This document shows, piece by piece, positions 30,928 through 39,103 of a stretch of 39,457 nt of DNA (positions are counted from its first letter, which is position 1; the number at the start of each line of letters is the position of its first letter). The DNA comes from Ilumatobacteraceae bacterium (GTDB lineage: Bacteria > Actinomycetota > Acidimicrobiia > Acidimicrobiales > Ilumatobacteraceae), in contig JAHENF010000028.1 in assembly GCA_024643255.1 (NCBI GenBank), positions 1 through 39,457 of the forward strand, in the 5' to 3' direction. Position numbers and translations under genes: made by a program. Below the pieces are notes generated by a model. The model had not been told where the DNA came from. It ran no database searches and saw only the letters and a program-made list of their open reading frames with translations.

Positions 30928-32331
30928 GTGAGTGACCATTTCGACCTGGTGGTGATTGGTGGCGGCCCCGGCGGCTACTCGGCGGCGCTGTACGGCGCAT
31001 CGGCGGGGCTGAACGTCGCCCTCGTCGAGAAGGATGCGCTCGGCGGCACATGCCTCAATCGCGGCTGCATCCCGGCCAAGGCATTCCTCGAGACGGCGGC
31101 CGTCAAGCGTCACGTCGACCACGCTGCCGATTTCGGCATCGAGGGAAGCGGCGACGTCACGGTCAACTTCGCTCGGACACAGCAACGCAAGCAGGGCATC
31201 GTCGACGGACTCGTCAAGGGCATCGCGGCCATGTGCAAGGGTCGCAAGGTCGAGGTGTTCAACGGCGTCGGTGCGCTCAGCGCCGGCAGAACCGTGAGCG
31301 TCTCGATGGCCGACGGCTCGGCGGCGACGATCACGGGCGACACCGTCTTGCTCGCCGCAGGTTCCGTGCCGCGCCTCATCCCGGGATTCGAGCGCGGCGG
31401 TCCGATCATGACCAGCGACGAGGTGCTCGATCTCGATCGCGTGCCGCCACGTGTCGTCGTCATCGGCGGCGGCGCCATCGGATGTGAGTTCGCGTCGACA
31501 TTCGCCGACCTCGGCAGCGAGGTGACGATCCTCGAAGGCCTCCCGAAGATCCTGCCGGGTCTCGATGCCGACCTCGCGAAGGTGGTCGAGAAGTCGTTCA
31601 AGAAGAAGAAGATCGCCATCCGCACGGGAGTGATGGTCAAGGGCCACACGCTCAACGGTTCGGGCGGCACCACGGTGTCGTTCGGCGAGGGCGAGTCGGT
31701 CGAGGTCGACGCTGTCGTCGTGTCGGTCGGCCGACGTCCGTTCGCCGACCAGCTCGGCCTGCAGGGAACAGCGGTCGTCGTCGACGAGCGCGGCTTCGTC
31801 GTGGTCGACGAGTACTGCCAGACCGGTGAGGCGGGTGTGTATGCCGTCGGTGACCTGATCGCCACCCCGCAGCTCGCGCATGTCGCCTACGCCGAGGCGA
31901 TCCTCGTGATCAAGCACCTGCTCGGTGAGTCGCCGATGCCGGTGATGTACGACCGGGTGCCCTGGGCGATCTACTGCCACCCCGAGGTGGCGTGGGCCGG
32001 CCCCGACGAGGAGCAGGCCCGGGCCGCAGGGCACGACGTGGTCGTCGCCAAGCATCCGTTCAAGTTCAACAGCCGTGCCCAGATCGTCGGCGAGACCGAG
32101 GGCCTGGTGAAGGTCATCGCGAAGCGCAATGCCGACGGGACTGCAGGCCAGGTGCTCGGTGTCCACATGGTGGGACCGTGGGTCACCGAGCAGCTCAGCG
32201 GTGGCTACCTCGCGGTCAACTGGGAAGCCACCGTCGAGGACATCGCCGAGTTCCTCCAACCGCACCCGAGTCTCTCCGAACTGTTCGGTGAGACCGTCAT
32301 GTCACTCACCGGCCGCAACTTCAACGGCTGA
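30928..32331 (+). CDS. lpd: Dihydrolipoyl dehydrogenase (E3)
   Basis: 467 residues from GTG 30928, standard length. FAD motif VVIGGGPGGYSAA (8-20). The redox disulfide is Cys42/Cys47 in GGTCLNRGCIPAK. NAD-binding VVVIGGGAIGCEFASTFADL is followed by TILEGLPKILPG. The second FAD motif is GVYAVGDLIATPQLAHVA. The C-terminal active-site base is HPSLSELFGE (H-P-x3-E-x3-E), given by the other subunit of the dimer. It reoxidises dihydrolipoamide on E2 and makes NADH for the pyruvate (and possibly 2-oxoglutarate or glycine) complexes. It is the first gene of the operon and is followed by E2 after 34 bases. Confidence 0.96.
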   Translation: MSDHFDLVVIGGGPGGYSAALYGASAGLNVALVEKDALGGTCLNRGCIPAKAFLETAAVKRHVDHAADFGIEGSGDVTVNFARTQQRKQGIVDGLVKGIAAMCKGRKVEVFNGVGALSAGRTVSVSMADGSAATITGDTVLLAAGSVPRLIPGFERGGPIMTSDEVLDLDRVPPRVVVIGGGAIGCEFASTFADLGSEVTILEGLPKILPGLDADLAKVVEKSFKKKKIAIRTGVMVKGHTLNGSGGTTVSFGEGESVEVDAVVVSVGRRPFADQLGLQGTAVVVDERGFVVVDEYCQTGEAGVYAVGDLIATPQLAHVAYAEAILVIKHLLGESPMPVMYDRVPWAIYCHPEVAWAGPDEEQARAAGHDVVVAKHPFKFNSRAQIVGETEGLVKVIAKRNADGTAGQVLGVHMVGPWVTEQLSGGYLAVNWEATVEDIAEFLQPHPSLSELFGETVMSLTGRNFNG

Positions 32332-32351
32332 TCCCCGAACCTCCACTGACC

Positions 32352-32357
32352 GAAGGA
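32352..32357 (+). promoter_or_regulatory. Shine-Dalgarno sequence of the E2 gene
   Basis: GAAGGA lies 8 bases before ATG 32366. It selects this start although the frame is open far upstream into lpd. Confidence 0.65.
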
Positions 32358-32365
32358 ACACATCC

Positions 32366-33763
32366 ATGGCAGACGTCACGCTCCCACAGCTCGGTGAAAC
32401 GGTCACCGAAGGCACCATCACGCAATGGTTCAAGAACGTCGGCGACACCGTCGCTGCCGACGAGCCGTTGTTCGAGGTCTCGACGGACAAGGTCGACACC
32501 GAGGTGCCGTCGCCCGTGTCCGGCGTGCTGACGGAGATCCGGGTCCAGGAGGGCGACACCGTCGATGTCGGCACCGTGATCGCAGTGGTCGGTGACGCCG
32601 CCGGCGCTGCGGCTCCTGCACCCGCTCCGGCTCCGGCTGCTGTCGAACCGGCTCCTGCTCCGGCTCCGGCACCTGCTGCTGTCGAACCAGCTCCTGCTCC
32701 GGCTGCTGTCGAACCGACTCCCGCTCCGGCGCCGGCACCGGCCGCCCCGGCACCCTCTCCGGCGGTCGCCGAAGCCGGTGACACCCGGTTGTTGTCGCCC
32801 GTCGTGCGTCGACTCGTCAACGAGCACGGACTCGACCCCGATGCCATCACCGGCACGGGGCCCGGCGGTCGCGTCACCCGCGACGACGTCCTCGATCACA
32901 TCGACGCGACCGGAGCGAACCGCCAGGACACGCCTGCCGCGGCCGCGCCGGCGGCTCCGGCTCCTGCCGCGCCGGCTCCTGCCGCGCCGGCTCCTGCGCC
33001 TGCTGCGCCGGCCCCTGCCGTTGCGCCATTGCCCTCGGTCAGCGCCGGCGAACGCGACACGGTCGTGTCGCTGTCGAAGATCCGTCGTCTCACCGGCGAC
33101 CACATGGTGATGAGCAAGGCCACGAGCCCGCACGCCTTCAGCATGGTCGAGGTCGACTTCGCCAACGTCGACGTGGTGCGCGGCAAGGTGAAGGGGCAGT
33201 GGAAGTCGACGCACGGGTTCGGGCTCACGTACCTGCCGTTCATCGCTCGCGCGGTCATCGACGGACTGCGGGAGTTCCCGCATCTCAACGCGAGCGTCGG
33301 CGCGACCGACCTCGTCGTGCACAACTTCATCGACCTCGGCATCGCCGTCGACCTCGAGTACGAGGGGCTGCTGGCACCGGTGATCCGCGACGCGGACACC
33401 AAGCGTCTCGCGGCGATCGCCGGTGAGATCTCCGATCTCGCCGAGCGGGCCCGCACGCGCAAGCTCAGCCCCGACGAGATCTCGGGCGGCACGTTCACGC
33501 TGACCAACAACGGCTCTGCCGGCTCGGTGCTGACCATGCCGATCATCAACCAGCCCCAGGTGGCGATCATCTCGACCGATGCGATCGTGCGCAAGCCGGT
33601 CGTGGCGCTCGGTCCTGACGGCGGCGAGGCGATTGCGATCCATCCGGTCGGCAATCTGGCGATGAGCTGGGACCATCGGGCGTTCGACGGCGCATACGCC
33701 GCCGGCTTCCTGAAGCGGGTCAAGGAGATCCTCGAGACGAAGGACTGGTCGACCGAACTCTGA
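32366..33763 (+). CDS. Dihydrolipoamide acyltransferase (E2) of a 2-oxo acid dehydrogenase complex
   Basis: 465 residues. One lipoyl domain (1-75) with lipoylation Lys42 in STDKVDTEVPSP. An Ala-Pro linker (~80-130) contains repeated PAAVEPAPAPAP units. The peripheral-subunit-binding domain spans ~140-180 (LLSPVVRRLVNEHGLDPDAI, then GTGPGGRVTRDDVLDHI). A second Ala-Pro linker follows, then the catalytic domain with His437 and Asp441 in SWDHRAFDGAYAAGF. It could be sucB (2-oxoglutarate) or aceF-like (pyruvate). The presence of aceE in the window and of lpd and lipoylation genes beside it favours a role with pyruvate, but actinobacteria often share one E2 between complexes. The two Ala-Pro linkers have strongly biased, repetitive DNA. 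Confidence 0.92.
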   Translation: MADVTLPQLGETVTEGTITQWFKNVGDTVAADEPLFEVSTDKVDTEVPSPVSGVLTEIRVQEGDTVDVGTVIAVVGDAAGAAAPAPAPAPAAVEPAPAPAPAPAAVEPAPAPAAVEPTPAPAPAPAAPAPSPAVAEAGDTRLLSPVVRRLVNEHGLDPDAITGTGPGGRVTRDDVLDHIDATGANRQDTPAAAAPAAPAPAAPAPAAPAPAPAAPAPAVAPLPSVSAGERDTVVSLSKIRRLTGDHMVMSKATSPHAFSMVEVDFANVDVVRGKVKGQWKSTHGFGLTYLPFIARAVIDGLREFPHLNASVGATDLVVHNFIDLGIAVDLEYEGLLAPVIRDADTKRLAAIAGEISDLAERARTRKLSPDEISGGTFTLTNNGSAGSVLTMPIINQPQVAIISTDAIVRKPVVALGPDGGEAIAIHPVGNLAMSWDHRAFDGAYAAGFLKRVKEILETKDWSTEL

Positions 33764-33780
33764 CGAGTTCGCCCGGCATC

Positions 33781-35475
33781 GTGTCCGATCCGCTCCGCGT
33801 CCGCTGGCTGGGCCGAGTGCCCTACCGTGAGGCGCTCGCGGTCCAGGCAGCGTTGTTCGAGCACGGCACCGGTCAGCACCTGCTGCTGCTCGAGCACCCG
33901 CACGTGTTCACGCACGGCGCCCGTTCCGATCTCTCGCTCAATCTGCGCTGCGATCCGGCCGCGGTCGGTGCCGAACTCGTCGCGGTCAAGCGCGGCGGCG
34001 ACATCACCTACCACGGGCCCGGCCAACTCGTCGGGTACCCGATCGTCAACGTCGACAACCGCCTCGGTGCCTCCGCGCACGTCTGCAACGTCGAGGGTCT
34101 GATCATCGACGCACTCGCCGAGTTGGGCCTGCCCAACGCCGGTCGCCTGGAGGGATTCGCCGGAGTGTGGCTCGACGTCGGGCACCCCGACCCGGCCGTC
34201 GTGCCGCGCAAGATCTGCGCGATCGGCGTGCGGCTGTCGCGGGGTCGCACGATGCACGGCTTCGCGCTCAACGTCACCACCGACATGACGTACCTGCGCG
34301 AACACATCGTGCCGTGCGGGATCGGCGACAAGCCGGTGACGTCACTCGCCGACGAGGGCATCGACGTCACGATGCGCGAGGTCGTCGACATCGTCGCCCG
34401 CCTCGCCGGCGAACGCTGGGCCGACGGGGCAGTCGAGCGACAGGACGTCGCATGGAAGCACGCCGCTGACGGTCGCGATCTGTCAGCCTTCTCACGAGGG
34501 GAAGGGCCCGGCGAGCAGGTGAAGCTGGTCTCCGATCGCGCCGCCGCGCGTCTGGAGGCGGCGGGGGTGACGTCGGGGCTGTCGATCGAGACCCGCAAGC
34601 CGGAGTGGCTGCGTCCGAAGGTCGAGCTCGGCGCCGGTGTCACCTCGTTGCGCAAGACGATCCGGGAGCTCGGACTCGTCACCGTGTGCGAGGACGCCGG
34701 CTGCCCGAACCTGTCCGACTGCTGGGCCGAAGGCACCGCGACGTTCATGGTGCTCGGTGAACGGTGCACCCGTGCGTGCGGTTTCTGTCTCGTTGACACC
34801 AGCAAGCCGCTCGCCCCCGCGGCGGACGAGCCTGATCGAGTCGCTGAGGCGATCGAGCGGATGGCGCTCGACCACGCGGTGCTGACGATGGTGGCGCGCG
34901 ACGACCTCGCCGATGGCGGCATGGCCCACGTCGCCGCGTGCGTCGAGGCGATCCGCGAGCGCCGTCCTGGAACCCGGGTCGAGACGCTGATCTCCGACGT
35001 GAAGGGTGACGACGCCGCGCTCGACCTGCTCCTGCAGGAGCGCCCCGATGTGTTGAACCACAACGTCGAGACCGTCGCCCGGCTGCAGCGGGCGGTGCGC
35101 CCGTCCGCGGGTTACGCACGGTCGCTGTCGGTGCTCGCGCGAGCCAAGCGTGCAGGGCTCACCACCAAGACCGGGTTCATGGTCGGCCTCGGCGAGACCG
35201 ACGACGAGATCGAGGGATGCCTGGCCGACCTCGCCGACCTCGGCGTCGACATCGTCACGATCGGTCAGTACCTGCGCCCGACCTCACATCACCTGCCGAT
35301 CGTGCGCTACGCGGAGCCCGCTGAATTCGTTCGCTGGAAGGCGATCGGCGAGGCGTTCGGCATCGGCCACGTCGAGGCGAGTCCGCTGACCCGTTCGAGC
35401 TATCACGCCAAGTCGGCTGCCGATGCTGTCGATGCGCCGGTCGCGGTGCCGGTCGGGTCCGTCTCCTTCACGTGA
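33781..35475 (+). CDS. Fused octanoyltransferase-lipoyl synthase (LipB-LipA)
   Basis: 564 residues in one uninterrupted frame from GTG 33781. Residues 1-~225 are LipB: RGGDITYHGPGQLVGYP (71-87), catalytic Lys144 in PRKICAIGVRLSRGRTMHGF and catalytic Cys179 in VPCGIGDKPVTSL. A linker of ~30-40 residues follows. Residues ~265-564 are LipA: auxiliary-cluster cysteines 303, 308 and 314 in CEDAGCPNLSDCW; radical-SAM cysteines 329, 333 and 336 in CTRACGFC; NHNVETVARLQ; and the C-terminal RSSYHA with the Ser that ligates the auxiliary cluster. LipB loads octanoate onto E2 Lys and LipA inserts two sulfurs. They are normally separate proteins. The gene follows E2 by 17 bases and overlaps the SWIM gene by GTGA. 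Confidence 0.95.
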   Translation: MSDPLRVRWLGRVPYREALAVQAALFEHGTGQHLLLLEHPHVFTHGARSDLSLNLRCDPAAVGAELVAVKRGGDITYHGPGQLVGYPIVNVDNRLGASAHVCNVEGLIIDALAELGLPNAGRLEGFAGVWLDVGHPDPAVVPRKICAIGVRLSRGRTMHGFALNVTTDMTYLREHIVPCGIGDKPVTSLADEGIDVTMREVVDIVARLAGERWADGAVERQDVAWKHAADGRDLSAFSRGEGPGEQVKLVSDRAAARLEAAGVTSGLSIETRKPEWLRPKVELGAGVTSLRKTIRELGLVTVCEDAGCPNLSDCWAEGTATFMVLGERCTRACGFCLVDTSKPLAPAADEPDRVAEAIERMALDHAVLTMVARDDLADGGMAHVAACVEAIRERRPGTRVETLISDVKGDDAALDLLLQERPDVLNHNVETVARLQRAVRPSAGYARSLSVLARAKRAGLTTKTGFMVGLGETDDEIEGCLADLADLGVDIVTIGQYLRPTSHHLPIVRYAEPAEFVRWKAIGEAFGIGHVEASPLTRSSYHAKSAADAVDAPVAVPVGSVSFT

Positions 35476-36866
35476 CCCGTTGGGCGCCCGAGCAGGTCGA
35501 GGCGATCGCCCCGACGCCGGCCGCGATGACGGCGGCACGGCCGCTCGTTGCGCTCGGTCGGTGGGGCTCGACGGGAGCCGACGAGCGGGCGGTGTGGGGG
35601 TCCTGTCGAGGGAGTGGCGCCGAGCCCTACGACACGATGGTCGACCACGTGGGCGTCGGATTCTCGTGCACCTGCCCGAGCCGTCGGCGACCGTGCAAGC
35701 ACACGCTGGCCCTGCTGATGCTGTGGGCACAGGGCCAGGTGGCCGACGGCATCGCTCCGTCCACGGTGGACGCATGGCTCACCCGCCGGATTCGTACCCA
35801 GGAGGCGGTGGGCGTCGAGCCGGTCGACACTGCGGCACCAGCGGTCGATCCGTCACCCGGCGTGGATCCGGCAACGCCAGCGTCCGACGACGTGCCAGAG
35901 CCACACGACGAGCCGGACCGCGACCGCGGGCGCGACGAGCGGGTGGAGCGGATGTACGCGGGGCTCGCCGAACTCGATCGATGGCTCGACGATCGCATGC
36001 GCACCGGCCTTGCCGATCCGGCGCTCGCCCGTTACGGAACCTGGGACGAGCTCGCGGCCCGGCTGGTCGACGCGCGCGCCGGCAGCCTCGCCAACCGGAT
36101 CCGGCGGCTCGCGGGACTCGTCGGTGCGTCGCCGGATTGGCATGGCGAGGTGCTCGCCGAACTCGGGCTGCTGCATCTGCTCTCGCAGGCCGCCCGACGA
36201 CTCGGTGAGTTGCCGGATCCGCTCGCCGATGCGGTGGCGACGACCGTCGGTTGGCAGGTGCGTCAGGCCGACGTGCTCGCCGGGGTGCCCGACACCGACC
36301 AGTGGGTCGTGGCCGGCCGCAGCGACACGCGCGAGGATCGCATCGAGGTGCGCCGGCACTGGCTTCGAGGTGTGAACTCCGGCCGCTGGGCGCTGGTGCT
36401 CTCGTTCGCCGCGTACCGGCAGAGTCTCGACACCTCGCTCGAGGTCGGGACATCGGTGCATGCCGACCTGCACCGGTATCCGGGCCCGGCGCTGCGCGCG
36501 CTCGTCGGGGTTCGCCACGGCGACCCGCTCGAACCGGCGCGGCCGCCGGCGGTCGATGTCGCCGGTGCGTGCGACGAGATCGGTTCGCTGCTCGTCGGCG
36601 AGCCATGGCTCGACCGGGTCCCCGTGACCGTGCGAGCGGCCGTCGCGCCGGCGGGTTCCGGCTGGGTGCTCACCGATGACACCGGCAGCCTGCCGCTGCT
36701 CGGTGGCCGTTCGATGTCGACGCTGCTGGCGATCTCGGCCGGCGCCCCGGTCGACGTGACCGTCGAGTGGACGCCCCACGGGGTGCTGCCTCTCACGATT
36801 CATCTCCCCGATCGCTCGATCGACATCGGCCCCCGTGCCGACGACTCCTTCGTGAGTGCCGCATGA
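35472..36866 (+). CDS. SWIM zinc-finger family protein
   Basis: 464 residues from GTG 35472, overlapping the lipBA stop by 4 bases. The SWIM motif C-x-C-x(n)-C-x-H is CTCPSRRRPCKH, with Cys66, Cys68, Cys75 and His77. The opening TRWAPEQVEAIAPTPAAMTA and GRWGSTGADERAVWGSCRGS match the actinobacterial SWIM proteins that sit next to DUF5691 genes. The rest is helical (LVDARAGSLANRIRRLAGLV) then beta-rich, with unknown function. SWIM domains bind zinc and can contact DNA or protein. Its placement after lipoylation genes may be only operon sharing. The stop overlaps the ATG of a repeat-derived 57-codon frame. Confidence 0.85.
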   Translation: MTRWAPEQVEAIAPTPAAMTAARPLVALGRWGSTGADERAVWGSCRGSGAEPYDTMVDHVGVGFSCTCPSRRRPCKHTLALLMLWAQGQVADGIAPSTVDAWLTRRIRTQEAVGVEPVDTAAPAVDPSPGVDPATPASDDVPEPHDEPDRDRGRDERVERMYAGLAELDRWLDDRMRTGLADPALARYGTWDELAARLVDARAGSLANRIRRLAGLVGASPDWHGEVLAELGLLHLLSQAARRLGELPDPLADAVATTVGWQVRQADVLAGVPDTDQWVVAGRSDTREDRIEVRRHWLRGVNSGRWALVLSFAAYRQSLDTSLEVGTSVHADLHRYPGPALRALVGVRHGDPLEPARPPAVDVAGACDEIGSLLVGEPWLDRVPVTVRAAVAPAGSGWVLTDDTGSLPLLGGRSMSTLLAISAGAPVDVTVEWTPHGVLPLTIHLPDRSIDIGPRADDSFVSAA

Positions 36867-37036
36867 GGCCGGCGCACTCCACGTTCGTGGCGCATTCAAC
36901 GTTGGTGGCGCATTCAACGTTTGTGGCGCGTTTCGGTTGGGGCGGTCCAATGGATCTGCGCCACAAACGGGATGGTGGGGGTTGGGACGGCCCAATGGAT
37001 CTGCACCACAAGCGGGATGATGGGCGGTGGGGGTGA
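36863..37036 (+). CDS. 57-codon frame built entirely from intergenic repeats (doubtful gene)
   Basis: It starts by ATGA overlap with the SWIM stop and ends by GTGA overlap with the best start of the DUF5691-like gene, so it is perfectly placed for translational coupling. Its product is repetitive: AHSTFV-AHSTLV-AHSTFV, then two WxGPMDLxHKRD units. All of this is the translation of the palindromic repeat described at 36871-37023. Most likely the repeat expanded at a coupled junction and kept the frame open. Whether the peptide has a function is unknown. Confidence 0.3.
   Translation: MRPAHSTFVAHSTLVAHSTFVARFGWGGPMDLRHKRDGGGWDGPMDLHHKRDDGRWG
36871..37023. repeat. Palindromic intergenic repeat element, expanded copy B
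   Basis: Left-arm units of 18 bases (ACGTTCGTGGCGCATTCA type) start at 36881, 36899 and 36917, preceded by a partial unit. CGTTTGTGGCGC (36918-36929) and GCGCCACAAACG (36958-36969) form a perfect 12-base inverted repeat. The core-plus-right-arm unit of ~44 bases occurs twice (36935-36978 and 36980-37023). Arms and core match copy A at 24715-24770. Confidence 0.8.
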
Positions 37037-37842
37037 GCGGCGCCGGGGTGACGATGGCGGACCACTGGCGCGAGTTGGTGACGACGGCGATGCTGGGAAC
37101 CGATCGTCGCGACCCGCCGCCGCCGATCGGACCGCTCGCCGATGTGGTCGCCGACGCCCTGCGCCCTGCGCCGTCGGAGCGGATGCTGGCCCAGGTGGCG
37201 GCATGCACCGCGATCCGGCGCGCCGGCGTGCTCCCGGGCCCACCGGTCGCCCGACTCCAGGGCCCTGAGGTCGACGACCGTCCGATCTGTGTCCCCGCCG
37301 CCGTCGACCGCTGGCACCACATCACGGTGTCGTGGCCGGTCCTCGAGGACGAGTGGATGCTGACCCTGATCGTCAACGGTCGGCGCGTCGCTCCCGAGCT
37401 CGTTCCGCTGATCCTGCAGCGGCACCGGGGCGATCCGGTGCGCCGAGCGCGCGCCGAGGTCGCGTGTGGATCGCTCGCCGCATGGTTGGTCGGCCACGTT
37501 CCCGAGCTCGCCGCGCGGTCGACCCACGCAACCGTCTCGCCGGAATCGCTCGGCGAGCTGCCTGACCTTCCGATCGCGCCGGGTCTGGTTCCGTTGCTGG
37601 CTGCGCCCGGGCCTGAATCGGCCGGCGCGCTCGCCGACCTGATCGGCACCGGCGAACTCGGTGCCTCGCATCGGGCCGTGGTGGTCAACCTCCTCGCCCG
37701 CGTCCGACCTGATGCACTCGTCCCGATCGCCGCGGCGCTCGGATCGATCGGTCAGGCTGCACCGGGGTACGGCCTCGCCTCGGTGCTCGCCGACCTCGCC
37801 ATCACCCGCCACCGAATGCTCGACGAGCTGTCTCGCGGCTGA
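37033..37842 (+). CDS. Short DUF5691-like protein, partner of the SWIM protein
   Basis: 269 residues from GTG 37033 (GTGA overlap with the upstream frame). ATG 37054 is a good alternative, giving MADHWRELVTTAMLGTDRRD. The W-x-x-L-V-x-x-A-x-L-G-T-D-R-R opening is what I recall for DUF5691, a family encoded beside SWIM zinc-finger proteins and MoxR/VWA genes in actinobacteria. The body is helical, with LILQRHRGDPVRRARAEVAC and a final helical region. It seems shorter than most members as I remember them, and no MoxR or VWA gene follows. Function unknown. Confidence 0.6.
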   Translation: MSGAGVTMADHWRELVTTAMLGTDRRDPPPPIGPLADVVADALRPAPSERMLAQVAACTAIRRAGVLPGPPVARLQGPEVDDRPICVPAAVDRWHHITVSWPVLEDEWMLTLIVNGRRVAPELVPLILQRHRGDPVRRARAEVACGSLAAWLVGHVPELAARSTHATVSPESLGELPDLPIAPGLVPLLAAPGPESAGALADLIGTGELGASHRAVVVNLLARVRPDALVPIAAALGSIGQAAPGYGLASVLADLAITRHRMLDELSRG

Positions 37843-37878
37843 GCCCGCGGCCCGCGGCGCGATGATGAGCTCGCGATT

Positions 37879-37984
37879 GCGATGAGTTTCAGGACCTCCA
37901 GGCGGGCCGGAAACTCATCGCGGGACGGATGAATCGATTTGCGATGAGGTTCTGGACCACCTGTCGGGCCGGAAACTCATCGCG
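37879..37984. repeat. Two tandem hairpin repeats (62-base period), possible bidirectional terminator
   Basis: Copy 1 (37879-37922): GCGATGAGTTTC and GAAACTCATCGC form a perfect 12-base inverted repeat around about 19 bases. Copy 2 (37941-37984): GCGATGAGGTTC and GAAACTCATCGC, with one mismatch. The loops share GGACC...CGGGCCG. The flanks (CGATTGCG / CGATTTGCG) also match, so the duplicated unit is 62 bases. It lies between convergent genes. Confidence 0.8.
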
Positions 37985-37990
37985 ACGTTG

Positions 37991-39100
37991 TCAGACGAAG
38001 CGCACCGATGCGATCGGGGGGAGGTTGGCGGAGACCTGGCGCCACGAATCGCCGCCGTTGTCGGTCCACCAGAGCGATCCGGTCGTCGAACCCATCAGCA
38101 AGTGCTCGCCGGTTGCATCGATGTCGAGCGCGTGGCGATAGACGAGGTCGTAGGCGTCGCGCTGCGGCAGGCCGTCGGTCAACACATCGAACGAGGCGCC
38201 ACCGTCGCGCGTGCGGGTCACGACGAGCCGACCGGCGACCGGGACGCGCACTTCGTCGCTGATCGCGGGCACGAACCACGCCGTCTCGGGATCGTCCGGA
38301 TGCACGGCGACGGCGAAGCCGAACGTCGACGGGCCGGCCTCGAGGATCTCGGTCCACGAGTCACCGTTGTCACCCGAGCGGAAGATGCCGCAGTGGTGTT
38401 GTGTCCACAGCGAATCGGGGGCGGCCGGACAACGAACGATTCGATGCGGGTCCTGCGTGTCGGGGTCGTCGGCCAGGTCCGGTGGCACGAAGTCGGATCG
38501 CATGCCGTGCGCGGCGACGGCCCACGTGTCGCCGCCGTCGTCGGTGCGCCATGCCCCACCGCACGAGACGCCCACGACCAGTCGACCCGCCCCACGTGGA
38601 TCGACGCAGATCGAGTGCACGCCGGCTTCGTCGTAGCCGCCGCCGAACCACTTCTGACGGGCGGGGAGGTTCCAGAGCGACTCGACCAGCTGCCATGACG
38701 CACCGCGATCGTCCGATCGGAACAGGCCCCCCGGAATCGTGCCGCACCAGAGCACATTCGGCTCGTCGGCGTGTCCCGGCTCGATGATCCAGCCGAGCTG
38801 CGTGGTCCACGGTCGTTCCTGCTGCGACATGGGATTGATCTCGGACAGCCCGGGCGGCTTGGGCGGGTACTCCGGCGCGGCGATCTCGACCCAGGTCGCG
38901 CCGTCGTCGTCGCTGCGATGGAGGTGCACGCCGAAGTGGCCGTGGTCGAGTGAGACGTAGAGCGCGCCGTCGCGCGGATCTCGGATCGCGTTCGTCACAG
39001 GGGAACCGACGAACGACGGAACCGACAGGGTCGCGAGTTCGTCGTCGATCGTGACGGTGAAGAGACCCTTGCGGGTGCCGACGAGTGCGGTAATGGTCAT
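37991..39100 (-). CDS. Asp-box (BNR) beta-propeller protein, sialidase/VPS10-like fold
   Basis: 369 residues with no signal peptide, so probably cytoplasmic. At least six Asp-box turns (S/T-x-D-x-G-x-T/S-W) are spaced along the chain: SDDDGATW, SDDRGASW, TDDGGDTW, SGDNGDSW, TRDGGASF and TDNGGDSW. The opening TALVGTRKGLFTVTIDD is typical of an uncharacterised family of bacterial BNR proteins. The sialidase FRIP motif and catalytic Arg triad are not evident, so hydrolase activity should not be assumed. The gene follows the MoaD-like gene after 3 bases; the two are probably one operon and may interact (inference). Confidence 0.83.
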   Translation of the reverse strand: MTITALVGTRKGLFTVTIDDELATLSVPSFVGSPVTNAIRDPRDGALYVSLDHGHFGVHLHRSDDDGATWVEIAAPEYPPKPPGLSEINPMSQQERPWTTQLGWIIEPGHADEPNVLWCGTIPGGLFRSDDRGASWQLVESLWNLPARQKWFGGGYDEAGVHSICVDPRGAGRLVVGVSCGGAWRTDDGGDTWAVAAHGMRSDFVPPDLADDPDTQDPHRIVRCPAAPDSLWTQHHCGIFRSGDNGDSWTEILEAGPSTFGFAVAVHPDDPETAWFVPAISDEVRVPVAGRLVVTRTRDGGASFDVLTDGLPQRDAYDLVYRHALDIDATGEHLLMGSTTGSLWWTDNGGDSWRQVSANLPPIASVRFV

Positions 39101-39103
39101 GGT

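Noticed and set aside
32610-32760. Near-repeat CTGCTGTCGAACCGGCTCC units as a DNA repeat element
   Set aside because: They encode the flexible Ala-Pro linker of E2 in frame, a common protein feature rather than a mobile or regulatory repeat.
32321-33676. Minus-strand open frame of 451 codons with RSRSR-rich repeats
   Set aside because: Antisense to the E2 gene. The repeats are only the complement of the Ala-Pro linker codons.
37991-39100. Sialidase annotation for the Asp-box protein
   Set aside because: Asp boxes are present, but the catalytic Arg triad and FRIP motif of sialidases are not visible, and there is no secretion signal.
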